64,000 nucleotides of DNA from Leisingera aquaemixtae (GCF_019801145.1 NZ_JAHVJQ010000001.1:1-64000), one strand, 5' to 3'; counted from the stretch's first letter, positions 25,452-35,481 are shown. Notes: generated by a model not told the origin, from the sequence alone. Translations and numbers: made by a program.

Positions 25452-26978
25452 ATGCATGAAGATTGTAACATTCCGGGACTCCGCAGCGATGGCAGCTGGC
25501 ACTTGCCGGACCGGCTGAACATGGCGGCGCAATGCCTGTCACGGCCGCAGGACGCGACCGCCGTGATCGACATGACCGGCCCGGCGCGCCGCGACATCTC
25601 CTATAGCGATCTGGCGGCGATGACGGACGGGCTGGCGCGCTACCTGCTGGCGCGCATTCAGCCCGGCGACCGCGTGGGCGTGCTGCTCAGCCAGTCGCCC
25701 TGGTGTGCGGCGGCGCATCTGGCGATCTGGAAGGCGGGCGGCATTTCGGTGCCGCTGTTCAAGCTGTTCAAGCGCGACGCGCTGGCGTCGCGCGCCGGCG
25801 ACGCCGGGGTGCGGTTTGTCCTGACCGATCCGGAAGGCGCGGAGCTGCTTGGCGATCTGGCTGAGGCGGTGATGGCAGACAGCGCAGGCTTCGACGGCCC
25901 GCCGGTGCCCTTTGCGGATACCACGCCTGAAACACCTGCGGTTCTGATTTACACATCCGGCACCACCGGCAGCCCCAAGGGCGCGCTGCACGGCCACCGG
26001 GTGCTGACGGGTCACCTGCCGGGGGTGGCCATCAGCCACGACCACCTCGGCCAGTCCGGCGATGTCCTTTGGACCCCCGCCGACTGGGCCTGGATCGGCG
26101 GTCTGTTCGACGTGCTGATGCCGGGCCTGGCGCTGGGCGTGCCGGTGGTGGCCGCGCGGCTGGACAAGTTCACGCCGGAAGCATGTGCGGCGCTGATCGA
26201 ACAGGCAGGGGTGCGCAATATCTTCTTCCCGCCCACCGCGCTCAGGATGCTGAAAGCAGCCGGGCAGGGGCTCAGCGGCCTGCGCTCTGTTGCCAGCGGC
26301 GGAGAGCCCCTGGGCGCCGAGATGCTCGCCTGGGGCCGGCGGCGCTTGGGCGTGACCATCAACGAGTTCTACGGCCAGACCGAATGCAACATGGTGGCCT
26401 CCTCCTGCGCCGCTGAATTCGAGCCGCGCCCGGGCTGCATCGGCAAGGCGGTGCCGGGGCATGAGCTGGCGGTGATCGACGCGGCAGGCAACCCAACGGA
26501 GGACGAGGGCGACGTCGCCATCCGCCGCGGCTCTGCCTCGATGCTGCTGGAATACTGGAACCGGCCCGAGGAGACGGCGGCCAAGTTCCGCGGCGACTGG
26601 CTGGTGACCGGCGACCGCGGCATCTGGGAGGGCGACTACCTGCGCTTTGTCGGCCGCGAGGATGACGTGATCACCTCCGGCGGCTACCGCATCGGCCCGG
26701 CGGAGATCGAGGATTGCCTGCTGACGCACCCGTCAGTGGCGACAGCGGGCGTGGTCGGCAAGCCCGACAGCCTGCGCACCGAAATCGTCAAGGCCTATGT
26801 GGTGCTGAAGCCTGGGGCGGAGGCCTCAGAGAAGGAGCTTCAGGACTACGTCAAGGACCGCCTCGCGCATTATTCCTACCCGCGCGAAGTGGCGTTCCTG
26901 GATGCGCTGCCGATGACGGTGACCGGCAAGGTCATCCGCAAGGAGCTGAAGGCGCGGGCGGCGGGAGAAACTGAATGA
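25452..26978 (+). CDS. Acyl-CoA ligase (AMP-forming) in leucine/isovalerate cluster
   Basis: A 508-residue ANL-superfamily enzyme. The P-loop motif is YTSGTTGSPKGALHGH. Later motifs include EFYGQTECNM, WLVTGDRG and FVGREDDVITSGGYRIGPAEIED, and the C-terminal PMTVTGKVIRKEL carries the catalytic lysine. The adenylation and thioesterification parts look intact. The active-site region resembles the medium/branched-chain acyl-CoA synthetases more than true acetyl-CoA synthetase. Its place between ivd and the methylcrotonyl-CoA carboxylase genes suggests it activates isovalerate, or the acetoacetate made by the pathway. The substrate is inferred. Confidence 0.88.
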   Translation: MHEDCNIPGLRSDGSWHLPDRLNMAAQCLSRPQDATAVIDMTGPARRDISYSDLAAMTDGLARYLLARIQPGDRVGVLLSQSPWCAAAHLAIWKAGGISVPLFKLFKRDALASRAGDAGVRFVLTDPEGAELLGDLAEAVMADSAGFDGPPVPFADTTPETPAVLIYTSGTTGSPKGALHGHRVLTGHLPGVAISHDHLGQSGDVLWTPADWAWIGGLFDVLMPGLALGVPVVAARLDKFTPEACAALIEQAGVRNIFFPPTALRMLKAAGQGLSGLRSVASGGEPLGAEMLAWGRRRLGVTINEFYGQTECNMVASSCAAEFEPRPGCIGKAVPGHELAVIDAAGNPTEDEGDVAIRRGSASMLLEYWNRPEETAAKFRGDWLVTGDRGIWEGDYLRFVGREDDVITSGGYRIGPAEIEDCLLTHPSVATAGVVGKPDSLRTEIVKAYVVLKPGAEASEKELQDYVKDRLAHYSYPREVAFLDALPMTVTGKVIRKELKARAAGETE

Positions 26979-27054
26979 CTCAAGGTGTTGCATACCCGGC
27001 GTACGCTGCCCCAACCGGAAATAAAGATCTCAACCCTATAACGGGAGAGTGGAC

Positions 27055-28659
27055 ATGAAACTCACATCCAAGGCGATGCCCTCCTCGGAAGGCTTCAAGC
27101 AGAACCGCGAGGCGCATCTGGACGCGCTTGCGCAGATCAGCGAGGCGGCTGAGGCCGCGCGCATGGGCGGCGGCGAGAAATCCCGCGCCCGCCATGAAAG
27201 CCGCGGCAAGATGCTGCCGCGCCGCCGGGTGGCGAACCTCTTGGACCCCGGCTCCCCGTTCCTGGAGATCGGCGCCACCGCGGCGCATGCCATGTATGAC
27301 GGCGCCGCACCCTCGGCCGGCGTGATAGCGGGCATCGGCCGGGTGCACGGCCAGGAGGTCATGGTGGTCTGCAACGACGCTACCGTGAAGGGCGGCACCT
27401 ACTATCCGATGACGGTGAAGAAACACCTTCGCGCGCAGGAAATCGCCGAGGAAAACCGTCTCCCTTGCATCTACCTCGTAGACTCCGGTGGCGCCAACCT
27501 GCCGAACCAGGACGAGGTCTTCCCTGACCGCGACCACTTCGGCCGCATCTTCTACAACCAGGCCCGGATGTCGGCCAAGGGCATCCCGCAAATCGCCGTC
27601 GTCATGGGCTCCTGCACCGCGGGCGGCGCCTATGTGCCGGCGATGTCGGACGTCACCATCATCGTGAAGGAGCAGGGCACCATCTTCCTGGCCGGCCCGC
27701 CGCTGGTGAAGGCCGCCACGGGCGAGGTTGTCAGCGCCGAGGACCTGGGCGGCGGCGACGTGCACACGCGCCTCTCCGGCGTGGCGGATTATCTGGCCGA
27801 GGATGACGCCCATGCGCTGGCGCTGGCCCGCCGTGCGGTGCAGTCGCTGAATATCACCAGGCCGCTGACGGTGAACTGGGCCAGCCCGGAAGAGCCTGCC
27901 TATGACCCCGAGGAAATCCTTGGCGTGGTGCCGGGCGATCTGCGCACGCCCTATGACATCCGCGAGGTGATCGCGCGGCTGGTCGACGGCTCCCGCTTTG
28001 ACGAGTTCAAACCGCGCTTTGGCGAGACGCTGGTCACCGGCTTTGCCCACCTCAAGGGCTGCCCCATCGGCATCATCGCCAACAATGGCGTGCTGTTCTC
28101 GGAAGCCGCCCAGAAAGGCGCGCATTTCGTGGAACTGTGCAGCCAGCGCAAGATCCCGCTGGTGTTCCTGCAGAACATCACCGGCTTCATGGTCGGGCGG
28201 AAGTACGAAAACGAGGGCATCGCCCGCCACGGTGCCAAGATGGTGACGGCGGTGGCGACCACCAATGTCCCCAAGATCACCATGCTGGTCGGCGGCTCCT
28301 TCGGTGCCGGCAACTACGGCATGTCGGGCCGCGCCTATTCCCCGCGCTTCCTGTGGACCTGGCCGAATTCCCGCATCTCGGTGATGGGCGGCGAGCAGGC
28401 TGCAGGCGTGCTGGCGACGGTGAAACGCGACGCCATCGAACGGCAGGGCGGCAGCTGGAGCACCGAGGAAGAAGCGGAGTTCAAGCGTCCCACCATCGAG
28501 ATGTTCGAGGAGCAGAGCCACCCGCTTTACGCTTCTGCACGCCTCTGGGATGACGGCATCATCGACCCGCGCAAATCCCGCGAGGTGCTGGCCCTGTCGC
28601 TGAGCGCCGCCCTGAACGCCCCGATCGAAGATACGCGCTTCGGCGTCTTCCGGATGTGA
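27055..28659 (+). CDS. mccB: 3-methylcrotonyl-CoA carboxylase, carboxyltransferase (beta) subunit
   Basis: A 534-residue carboxyltransferase of MCCC2 size. The start at the ATG 27055 follows GGGAGAG by 5 bases; an in-frame GTG lies two codons earlier. Features include [16 protein letters not shown], the oxyanion-hole regions [20 protein letters not shown] (two Gly-rich loops) and [11 protein letters not shown] near the C-terminus. It moves CO2 from biotin to 3-methylcrotonyl-CoA, giving 3-methylglutaconyl-CoA. It pairs with the biotin-carrying subunit encoded 9 bases downstream. The substrate call rests on the family and the complete pathway around it. Confidence 0.94.
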   Translation: MKLTSKAMPSSEGFKQNREAHLDALAQISEAAEAARMGGGEKSRARHESRGKMLPRRRVANLLDPGSPFLEIGATAAHAMYDGAAPSAGVIAGIGRVHGQEVMVVCNDATVKGGTYYPMTVKKHLRAQEIAEENRLPCIYLVDSGGANLPNQDEVFPDRDHFGRIFYNQARMSAKGIPQIAVVMGSCTAGGAYVPAMSDVTIIVKEQGTIFLAGPPLVKAATGEVVSAEDLGGGDVHTRLSGVADYLAEDDAHALALARRAVQSLNITRPLTVNWASPEEPAYDPEEILGVVPGDLRTPYDIREVIARLVDGSRFDEFKPRFGETLVTGFAHLKGCPIGIIANNGVLFSEAAQKGAHFVELCSQRKIPLVFLQNITGFMVGRKYENEGIARHGAKMVTAVATTNVPKITMLVGGSFGAGNYGMSGRAYSPRFLWTWPNSRISVMGGEQAAGVLATVKRDAIERQGGSWSTEEEAEFKRPTIEMFEEQSHPLYASARLWDDGIIDPRKSREVLALSLSAALNAPIEDTRFGVFRM

Positions 28660-28668
28660 GGATCTCCC

Positions 28669-30606
28669 ATGTTTGACAAAATCCTGATTGCCAACCGCGG
28701 AGAGATTGCCTGCCGCGTGATGGAAACCGCCCGTGCCATGGGGGTGCGGACCGTGGCTGTTTACTCCGACGCCGATGCGGCTTCGAAACATGTGGCGCTG
28801 GCGGATGAGGCCGTGCATATCGGCGGCCCGGCCCCGGCGGACAGCTATTTGAAGGGCGACGAGATCATCCGCGTCGCAAAGGAAACCGGCGCCCAGGCGA
28901 TTCACCCGGGGTACGGCTTCCTGTCGGAAAACCCGAAATTCGTCGAGGCGGTGGAGGCCGCGGGGCTGGTCTTTATCGGTCCCTCGGCAGACGCCATTCG
29001 CAAGATGGGTCTCAAGGACGCTGCCAAGGCGCTGATGGAAGAGGCCGGCGTGCCGGTGGTGCCGGGCTATCACGGCACCAATCAGGACCCGGAGTTCCTG
29101 GCGGGCGAGGCGGAGAAGATCGGCTACCCGGTGCTGATCAAGGCGGTTGCCGGCGGCGGCGGCAAGGGGATGCGGCTGGTCGAAAAGCCTGCCGAATTTG
29201 CCGATGCCCTGAAAAGTGCCCAAGGCGAGGCGACCACCGCCTTTGGCAACCCGGATGTCTTGATCGAGAAATACATCCAGCAGCCGCGGCATATCGAGGT
29301 TCAGGTCTTTGGCGACGGGACCCACGCGGTGCATCTGTTCGAGCGCGACTGCTCCCTGCAGCGGCGCCATCAGAAGGTGATCGAGGAAGCGCCCGCGCCG
29401 GGCATGACCGCGGAAATGCGCGAGGCGATGGGACAGGCTGGCGTGCGCGCGGCCGAAGCTATCGGCTACAAGGGTGCCGGCACGGTAGAATTCATCGTCG
29501 ACGGCTCTGACGGGCTGCGCCCCGACGGGTTCTGGTTCATGGAAATGAACACCCGCCTGCAGGTGGAGCATCCGGTCACGGAGCTGATCACCGGCGTCGA
29601 TCTGGTGGAGTGGCAGCTGCGGGTTGCCTCTGGCGAGAGCCTGCCTGCCAAGCAGGAAGACCTCACCATCACCGGCCACGCGTTTGAGGCGCGGCTTTAT
29701 GCGGAGGATGTGCCCAAGGGCTTCCTGCCTGCAACCGGCACGCTGACGCATCTGTCCTTCCCGGCAGAGGCCCGCGCCGACAGCGGTGTCAGGGCAGGGG
29801 ACACAATCAGCCCCTGGTACGACCCGATGATCTCCAAGGTGATCGTGCATGGTTCCACCCGCAAGGTGGCGCTGTCGCGGCTGGCCCGCGCGCTGGAGGA
29901 AACCGAGGTCGGCGGAACCGTCACCAACCTGGCCTTCCTTGGCGCACTGGCGGCGCATGAGGGCTTTGCCAACGGCGAAGTGGACACCGGCCTGATTGCC
30001 CGCGATCTGGACGCGCTGACCGCGGCGCCGGTGGTGGAGCTGCGCCATAAGGCGGCGGCCGGCATGGTGGCGCTGGAGCTGGCGGAGGCTGCACCGGACA
30101 CCGGCTTTACCCTCTGGGCGCCCTTGCACCGGGCTGTCACCCTTTCCCATGCGGGCGAGGAGTTCACCGCTGACGTGCAGGTGGACGGGCCGGACCGGCA
30201 GCTGTGGACCGTTGATGGCGAAACCGTCGTGGCCGAACGCAGCCAGGGCCAGTGGCGCATTGATGAGCGCCGGATGCCCGCGGTTTCGCAGTCGGGAACG
30301 CTGATCACCGTGCATGATGCCTACGGTCTGGAGTTCACCGCGCTGGATCCGCTGGACCGCGATGCGGCAGCAGGCGGCGACAGCAACGTCATCGAGGCGC
30401 CTATGCCCGGTCTGGTCAAGGCGGTCTTTGCCGAGGCCGGCCAGGCGGTGAAAGAGGGCGACCGGCTTGCCATTCTGGAAGCGATGAAGATGGAGCATTC
30501 GCTTCTGGCGGCCCGCGACGGCGTGGTGGCCGAGGTTTTGGCCGCAGCCGGCGACCAGGTTGAGGCCGGCGCGGCGCTGGTGCGGCTGGAAGAAGAAGAC
30601 GGCTGA
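28669..30606 (+). CDS. mccA: 3-methylcrotonyl-CoA carboxylase, biotin carboxylase/BCCP (alpha) subunit
   Basis: A 645-residue protein. The biotin carboxylase domain starts MFDKILIANRGEIACRV and has the ATP-grasp loop GGGGKGMRLV and MNTRLQVEHPVTELITG. The biotin carrier domain at the C-terminus has EAMKMEHS with biotinylated Lys607. Together with MccB it carboxylates 3-methylcrotonyl-CoA using ATP and bicarbonate. Biotin would be attached by BirA, encoded at 49917. It is closely coupled to mccB. Confidence 0.95.
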   Translation: MFDKILIANRGEIACRVMETARAMGVRTVAVYSDADAASKHVALADEAVHIGGPAPADSYLKGDEIIRVAKETGAQAIHPGYGFLSENPKFVEAVEAAGLVFIGPSADAIRKMGLKDAAKALMEEAGVPVVPGYHGTNQDPEFLAGEAEKIGYPVLIKAVAGGGGKGMRLVEKPAEFADALKSAQGEATTAFGNPDVLIEKYIQQPRHIEVQVFGDGTHAVHLFERDCSLQRRHQKVIEEAPAPGMTAEMREAMGQAGVRAAEAIGYKGAGTVEFIVDGSDGLRPDGFWFMEMNTRLQVEHPVTELITGVDLVEWQLRVASGESLPAKQEDLTITGHAFEARLYAEDVPKGFLPATGTLTHLSFPAEARADSGVRAGDTISPWYDPMISKVIVHGSTRKVALSRLARALEETEVGGTVTNLAFLGALAAHEGFANGEVDTGLIARDLDALTAAPVVELRHKAAAGMVALELAEAAPDTGFTLWAPLHRAVTLSHAGEEFTADVQVDGPDRQLWTVDGETVVAERSQGQWRIDERRMPAVSQSGTLITVHDAYGLEFTALDPLDRDAAAGGDSNVIEAPMPGLVKAVFAEAGQAVKEGDRLAILEAMKMEHSLLAARDGVVAEVLAAAGDQVEAGAALVRLEEEDG

Positions 30607-30684
30607 CCCGGGTCCGGGGCGGCGCGCCTGCCGCCCCCGCTGCAGTTTGAGCATTTTTGGAAAGAAGAAGCCGGAGGGCATTCC

Positions 30685-31542
30685 ATGGGCGAATTTGCCG
30701 AAATCTTCGAGGTTGGCCCGCGCGACGGGCTGCAGAATGAAAAGCGCGAGATTCCGGTTGCGGAAAAGGTGGCGCTGACCGACTGCCTGAGCCGCGCCGG
30801 GTTCAGGCGCATCGAAGTGGCAAGCTTCGTCTCGCCCAAATGGGTGCCGCAGATGGCCGGCAGCGCGGAGGTGCTGGCCGGCATAACCCGCGCGCCCGGC
30901 GTGCGCTATGCAGCCCTGACCCCCAACATGCGCGGCTATGAGGATGCGGTGGCGGCACAGGCGGATGAGATTGCTGTCTTTGCATCCGCTTCCGAAGGGT
31001 TTTCCAAGGCCAATATCAATGCCACCATCGAGGAAAGCATCACCCGCTTCCTGCCCATTCTAGACGCGGCCAAGGAGATCGGACTGCCGGTCCGGGGCTA
31101 TGTCTCCTGTGTGACCGACTGCCCCTATGACGGGGCGACGCCGCCCGGGAAGGTGGCAGAGGTGGCCGAACGGCTGTTCTCGCTTGGCTGTTACGAGATC
31201 TCGCTGGGTGACACCATCGGGCAAGGAACGCCGGAGGCGATCACTGCGATGCTCAAGGCTGTCACCGCGCGGGTGCCCGCGGCACAGCTGGCGGGCCACT
31301 ACCACGACACCGCGGGCCGGGCGCTTGACAATATCGAGGCTTCGCTGGCGCAGGGCGTGCGGGTGTTCGATGCGGCCGTCGGCGGCTTGGGCGGCTGCCC
31401 CTATGCGCCGGGCGCGGCGGGCAATGTGGCAACGGAAGCGGTGCACAAGCGCCTGACCGAACTGGGCTATGACACCGGCCTGGATGCGGAGGTGCTGGAA
31501 GAAGCCGCGGCGCTGGCCCGGATGATGCGCGGCCTGCAGTAA
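30685..31542 (+). CDS. mvaB: Hydroxymethylglutaryl-CoA lyase
   Basis: A 285-residue TIM-barrel lyase of the HMGL family. EVGPRDGLQNEK near the N-terminus holds the catalytic Arg13 and metal-binding Asp14. ASFVSPKWVPQM, GHYHDTAGRALDN (metal His pair) and the flexible loop GLGGCPYAPGAAGN, with the catalytic Cys near 239, are all present. It splits HMG-CoA into acetyl-CoA and acetoacetate, the last step of leucine breakdown. It is placed after mccA and before the hydratase that makes its substrate. Confidence 0.95.
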   Translation: MGEFAEIFEVGPRDGLQNEKREIPVAEKVALTDCLSRAGFRRIEVASFVSPKWVPQMAGSAEVLAGITRAPGVRYAALTPNMRGYEDAVAAQADEIAVFASASEGFSKANINATIEESITRFLPILDAAKEIGLPVRGYVSCVTDCPYDGATPPGKVAEVAERLFSLGCYEISLGDTIGQGTPEAITAMLKAVTARVPAAQLAGHYHDTAGRALDNIEASLAQGVRVFDAAVGGLGGCPYAPGAAGNVATEAVHKRLTELGYDTGLDAEVLEEAAALARMMRGLQ

Positions 31543-31562
31543 GAATTCAGCGGAGACACAAG

Positions 31563-32345
31563 ATGTTTGAGACAATCACCCTGGACACCGACGCCCGCGG
31601 CGTCTGCACCCTGACCCTGAACCGGGCCGAGAAGCACAACGCCATGTCCGGCCAGATGCTGCAGGAGCTGACCCAGGCGGCGAAGCGGCTGGCCGGGGAC
31701 GAGACTGTCCGCGTAGTGGTGCTGACCGGTGCCGGCAAAAGCTTTTGCGCAGGCGGCGACCTTGCTTGGATGCGGGCGCAGATGGATGCCGATGCCGAAA
31801 CCCGCGCGCGCGAGGCGCGGGTGCTGGCGGAGATGCTGATGGCGCTCAACACCCTGCCGAAGCCGCTGATCGGCGCGGTGCAGGGCAACGCATTCGGCGG
31901 CGGTGTCGGAATGGCGTCGGTTTGCGACGTGGCCATTGGTGCGGATCATCTGAAGATGGGCCTGACCGAGACCAAGCTGGGACTGATTCCCGCCACCATC
32001 GGGCCCTATGTGATCGCCCGCATGGGGGAAGCCAAGGCGCGGCGGGTGTTCATGTCGGCGCGTCTGTTTGGCGCGGCAGAAGCGGTGGAGCTCGGCCTGC
32101 TGGCCAAGGCGGTGCCCGCGGACCAGTTGGCCGAGGCGGTTGAGGCAGAAGTTGCCCCCTACCTGAACTGCGCCCCCGGCGCGGTTGCCGCGGCCAAGAA
32201 GCTGGCCCGCGATCTGGGGCCGCGGCTGGATGACAGCGTGATTGACCATACAATCAAGGCGCTTGTCGAGCGCTGGGAAGGGCCGGAAGCCGGCGAGGGT
32301 ATCGCGGCGTTCTTCGAAAAACGCAAACCCGCCTGGCAAAGCTGA
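31563..32345 (+). CDS. liuC: Methylglutaconyl-CoA hydratase (enoyl-CoA hydratase family)
   Basis: A 260-residue crotonase-fold protein. It opens with ITLDTDARGVCTLTLNRAEKHNAM and has FCAGGDLAWM (oxyanion hole) and GNAFGGGVGMASVCDVAIG, then ETKLGLIPATIGPYV. In this cluster the missing step is hydration of 3-methylglutaconyl-CoA to HMG-CoA, so that assignment follows from context; the family alone would allow other enoyl-CoA substrates. It starts 20 bases after mvaB and is followed by a clear terminator. Confidence 0.9.
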   Translation: MFETITLDTDARGVCTLTLNRAEKHNAMSGQMLQELTQAAKRLAGDETVRVVVLTGAGKSFCAGGDLAWMRAQMDADAETRAREARVLAEMLMALNTLPKPLIGAVQGNAFGGGVGMASVCDVAIGADHLKMGLTETKLGLIPATIGPYVIARMGEAKARRVFMSARLFGAAEAVELGLLAKAVPADQLAEAVEAEVAPYLNCAPGAVAAAKKLARDLGPRLDDSVIDHTIKALVERWEGPEAGEGIAAFFEKRKPAWQS

Positions 32346-32375
32346 AAACCGGCATAATTGACTCACGTTTTTGCG

Positions 32376-32408
32376 GCGGCCGCGGTTTTCCTTGCGGCCG
32401 CTTTTCTT
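32376..32408 (+). terminator. Terminator of the leucine catabolism operon
   Basis: The arms GCGGCCGC (32376-32383 and 32394-32401) are followed by TTTTCTT, 30 bases after the liuC stop. This isolates the cluster from the nuo operon. Confidence 0.85.
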
Positions 32409-32487
32409 ATGAAAACGCTTGGGAATTCGCCCCGCACGGCAGCCGTGCTTTTTCTGTCCAAACCCTTGTGGATTAACGTCGCTTCAG

Positions 32488-32516
32488 TTGACGCTCCCCG
32501 GGCGCGGGGGTATGCA
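32488..32516 (+). promoter_or_regulatory. Promoter of the nuo operon
   Basis: TTGACG (32488-32493) and TATGCA (32511-32516) are spaced exactly 17 bases, a good sigma-70-type promoter 63 bases before the nuoA start. A second TTGACG at 32538-32543 has no suitable -10 element. Confidence 0.65.
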
Positions 32517-32578
32517 CAGTCCAAATCAACACGCCAATTGACGCCGCGCGGAAATCCGCCCGGGGAAAGGAGCTGCTC

Positions 32579-32944
32579 TTGGAAGAGATGTTGAGGGAAT
32601 ACCTGCCTATTCTGGTCTTCCTGGCCGTCGCGGCAGGTTTGGGGATTGTCCTTATCCTGGCAGCCGTGGTGCTGGCGGTCCGCAACCCGGACCCGGAAAA
32701 GGTCAGCGCCTATGAATGCGGTTTCAACGCCTTTGACGATGCCCGCATGAAATTCGATGTCCGGTTCTATCTGGTCTCGATTCTCTTCATCATTTTCGAC
32801 CTGGAAATCGCCTTCCTGTTTCCCTGGGCCGTCGGTTTCAAGGACATCAGCGACCTCGGCTTCTGGTCGATGATGGTGTTCCTGGGCGTGCTGACCATCG
32901 GCTTTGCCTATGAATGGAAGAAAGGGGCCCTGGAATGGCAGTGA
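32579..32944 (+). CDS. nuoA: NADH-quinone oxidoreductase subunit A
   Basis: A 121-residue membrane subunit with three membrane segments and the conserved [23 protein letters not shown] loop (cut here: [15 protein letters not shown]). The start is a TTG at 32579: AAAGGAG lies six bases before it, while the first ATG (32588) is too far. The resulting N-terminus [12 protein letters not shown] matches Paracoccus Nqo7. NuoA sits at the joint of the peripheral and membrane arms of complex I, near the quinone site. Confidence 0.95.
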   Translation: MEEMLREYLPILVFLAVAAGLGIVLILAAVVLAVRNPDPEKVSAYECGFNAFDDARMKFDVRFYLVSILFIIFDLEIAFLFPWAVGFKDISDLGFWSMMVFLGVLTIGFAYEWKKGALEWQ

Positions 32945-33468
32945 TGACCGGACCCAACACGGCGGGCGTGGACAAGGAAGTTGTCACCCGGGCCATCAAT
33001 GCCGAGCTTCAGGATAAGGGCTTCCTGCTCACCTCGGCTGAGGACATCATCAACTGGGCGCGCACCGGCTCGCTGCACTGGATGACCTTTGGCCTCGCCT
33101 GCTGCGCGGTGGAGATGATGCACACCTCGATGCCGCGCTATGACGCCGAACGCTTCGGCATCGCGCCGCGCGCCTCGCCGCGCCAGTCGGACGTGATGAT
33201 CGTCGCAGGCACCCTCACCAACAAGATGGCGCCGGCCCTGCGCAAGGTCTACGACCAGATGCCCGAGCCGCGCTACGTGATCTCGATGGGTTCCTGCGCC
33301 AACGGCGGCGGCTACTACCACTACAGCTATTCCGTGGTGCGCGGCTGCGACCGGGTTGTGCCGGTCGACGTCTATGTGCCCGGCTGCCCGCCGACGGCTG
33401 AGGCGCTGCTCTACGGCCTGATGCAGCTGCAGCGCAAGATCCGCCGCACCGGCACCCTGGTGCGCTAA
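32935..33468 (+). CDS. nuoB: NADH-quinone oxidoreductase subunit B (N2 cluster)
   Basis: A 177-residue subunit that binds the terminal 4Fe-4S cluster N2. The ligands are the tandem cysteines in LACCAVEMM, the one in GSCANGGG and the one in [11 protein letters not shown]. The start at 32935 overlaps nuoA by 10 bases and has AAAGGGG upstream. The ATG at 32944, sharing a base with the nuoA stop, would match the Paracoccus start (MTG...) and is an equal alternative. It passes electrons to quinone. Confidence 0.95.
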   Translation: MAVMTGPNTAGVDKEVVTRAINAELQDKGFLLTSAEDIINWARTGSLHWMTFGLACCAVEMMHTSMPRYDAERFGIAPRASPRQSDVMIVAGTLTNKMAPALRKVYDQMPEPRYVISMGSCANGGGYYHYSYSVVRGCDRVVPVDVYVPGCPPTAEALLYGLMQLQRKIRRTGTLVR

Positions 33469-33485
33469 GGAAGGGCGGAGACAAC

Positions 33486-34091
33486 ATGACTGAAGCACTG
33501 AAAGAGCTTGGCGCCCAGATCGAAGCCAAACGCCCCGATTGCGTGGTGGCCTGGGATGTGTCCTTTGATGAGCTGAACATCGACGTGACGCCCTCGAACA
33601 TCGCCGGTCTGGTGGAGTTCCTGAAATCGGACGCCAACTGCAAGTTTTCAACCCTGGTGGACATCACCGCGGTGGATTACCCCGACCGCGCCAAGCGGTT
33701 CGACGTGGTCTACCACTTCCTGTCGATGTACCGGAACCAGCGCATCCGCCTGCGCGCCGCCGTGCGCGAGGATGAGATGGTGCCCTCGATCGTGGACGTG
33801 CACCCCTCGGCCAACTGGTTTGAGCGGGAAGTCTACGACATGTTCGGCATCCTGTTCTCCGGCCACCCGGACCTGCGCCGGATCCTGACCGACTACGGCT
33901 TCCGCGGCTACCCGCTGCGCAAGGATTTCCCGACCACCGGTTACACCGAGGTCCGTTATGACGAGGCGCAGAAGCGCGTGGTCTACGAGCCGGTGAAGCT
34001 GGTGCAGGAATACCGCCAGTTCGATTTCATGTCCCCGTGGGAAGGTGCCGAGTACATCCTGCCCGGCGACGAGAAGGAGGGCGCAAACTGA
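33486..34091 (+). CDS. nuoC: NADH-quinone oxidoreductase subunit C
   Basis: A 201-residue NuoC (30 kDa-type subunit). The signature is [21 protein letters not shown] followed by [18 protein letters not shown] (cut around the arginines). It belongs to the connecting module of complex I with NuoB, D and I, and carries no cofactor. It is separate from NuoD here, unlike the fused NuoCD of enterobacteria. Its stop overlaps the start of an unexpected small gene (TGATG at 34089-34093). Confidence 0.95.
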   Translation: MTEALKELGAQIEAKRPDCVVAWDVSFDELNIDVTPSNIAGLVEFLKSDANCKFSTLVDITAVDYPDRAKRFDVVYHFLSMYRNQRIRLRAAVREDEMVPSIVDVHPSANWFEREVYDMFGILFSGHPDLRRILTDYGFRGYPLRKDFPTTGYTEVRYDEAQKRVVYEPVKLVQEYRQFDFMSPWEGAEYILPGDEKEGAN

Positions 34092-34258
34092 TGTGGTTTG
34101 AACCTCTGGCCGAAGTGGGAACCTTGCTGGCAGGCTGTGCGGCCTTGCTGGGTGTCGCTATGTCCTTTTTTAAAAATGAGAAGTTTTCTACGAAGCGCTC
34201 CCTTGTTGTAGTGCGTTCAAATCGTGGGAGAGCTATCTCGCATGGAGGTTCAAAATGA
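34091..34258 (+). CDS. Small single-span membrane protein between nuoC and nuoD
   Basis: A 55-residue reading frame starting [20 protein letters not shown], with one hydrophobic segment (about residues 8-26) and then a basic tail. It starts inside the nuoC stop and its TGA overlaps the nuoD ATG (ATGA), so it sits exactly between the two, and it contains the nuoD ribosome site. Codons such as AAA, AAT, GTA, TCA and AGA and the A/T-rich middle are unlike the flanking nuo genes. I do not recognise a family. It may be a real small protein, a recent insertion, or a translated spacer that couples nuoC to nuoD. Confidence 0.5.
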   Translation: MWFEPLAEVGTLLAGCAALLGVAMSFFKNEKFSTKRSLVVVRSNRGRAISHGGSK

Positions 34259-35481
34259 TGGACGGCTCCAAATTTGACGACGGCAGCGTCGACGCGCTGA
34301 GCGGCGAGCAGAAGATCCGCAACTTCAACATCAACTTCGGCCCGCAGCACCCTGCGGCGCATGGGGTTTTGCGTCTAGTACTCGAACTCGACGGCGAGAT
34401 CGTCGAACGCTGCGATCCGCATATCGGCCTGCTGCACCGCGGCACCGAGAAGCTGATGGAAAGCCGCACCTACCTGCAGAACCTTCCGTATTTCGACCGC
34501 CTCGACTATGTGGCGCCGATGAACCAGGAACACGCCTGGTGCCTGGCCATTGAAAAGCTGACCGGCACCGAGGTGCCGCGCCGCGGCCAGCTGATCCGGG
34601 TGCTGTACTCGGAAATCGGCCGGGTGCTGAACCACCTCTTGAACGTCACCACGCAGGCGATGGACGTCGGCGCGCTGACCCCGCCGCTGTGGGGCTTTGA
34701 AGAGCGCGAAAAGCTGATGATCTTCTACGAGCGGGCCTGCGGCGCGCGCCTGCACGCGGCCTACTTCCGTCCCGGCGGCGTGCATCAGGATCTGCCGGAC
34801 GAACTGCTCGATGATATCGACCTCTGGGCGATGGAATTCCCCAAGGTGCTGGACGACATCGATGGCCTCCTGACCGAAAACCGCATCTTCAAGCAGCGCA
34901 ACTGCGACATCGGTGTGGTGACCGAGGACGACATCCAGAAATACGGCTTCTCCGGCGTCATGGTGCGCGGCTCCGGCCTTGCATGGGACCTGCGCCGCGC
35001 ACAGCCCTATGAATGCTATGACGAGTTCGAGTTCCAGGTGCCGATCGGCAAGAACGGCGACTGCTACGACCGCTACCTCTGCCGGATGGAAGAGATGCGC
35101 CAGTCGACCTCGATCATCCGCCAGGCGATTGCCAAGCTGCGCGAAGCCACCGGCGACGTGCTGGCCCGCGGCAAGCTGACCCCGCCCAAGCGCGGCGACA
35201 TGAAGACCTCGATGGAAAGCCTGATCCACCATTTCAAGCTGTACACCGAAGGCTTCCACGTCCCGGCAGGCGAGGTTTACGCCGCCGTCGAGGCGCCCAA
35301 GGGCGAGTTCGGCGTCTATCTGGTGGCGGACGGGTCCAACAAACCCTACCGCTCCAAGATCCGCGCGCCCGGGTTCCTGCACCTGCAGGCGATGGACCAC
35401 GTTGCCAAGGGCCACCAGCTGGCCGACGTCGCCGCCATCATCGGCACCATGGACGTCGTATTTGGAGAGATTGACCGCTAA
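34255..35481 (+). CDS. nuoD: NADH-quinone oxidoreductase subunit D
   Basis: A 408-residue NuoD (49 kDa-type). It has [20 protein letters not shown] near the N-terminus, [10 protein letters not shown], the quinone-site region [18 protein letters not shown], and ends DVVFGEIDR as in Paracoccus. It forms the quinone cavity with NuoB. GGAGG lies six bases before the ATG at 34255, which overlaps the small upstream gene. The N-terminus is a few residues shorter than the 412-residue Paracoccus homolog. Confidence 0.96.
   Translation: MMDGSKFDDGSVDALSGEQKIRNFNINFGPQHPAAHGVLRLVLELDGEIVERCDPHIGLLHRGTEKLMESRTYLQNLPYFDRLDYVAPMNQEHAWCLAIEKLTGTEVPRRGQLIRVLYSEIGRVLNHLLNVTTQAMDVGALTPPLWGFEEREKLMIFYERACGARLHAAYFRPGGVHQDLPDELLDDIDLWAMEFPKVLDDIDGLLTENRIFKQRNCDIGVVTEDDIQKYGFSGVMVRGSGLAWDLRRAQPYECYDEFEFQVPIGKNGDCYDRYLCRMEEMRQSTSIIRQAIAKLREATGDVLARGKLTPPKRGDMKTSMESLIHHFKLYTEGFHVPAGEVYAAVEAPKGEFGVYLVADGSNKPYRSKIRAPGFLHLQAMDHVAKGHQLADVAAIIGTMDVVFGEIDR

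Noticed and set aside
26980..30681. Open frame of about 1230 codons on the minus strand opposite the methylcrotonyl-CoA carboxylase genes
   Set aside because: It is antisense to two certain genes; the His/Arg/Gln-rich translation has no domain. Such frames arise from the high-GC third-position bias.
34197..34233. tRNA T-arm-like string GTTCAAATC within a GC-closed stem
   Set aside because: No acceptor, D or anticodon arm can be built around it and there is no CCA; it lies within the small frame between nuoC and nuoD.
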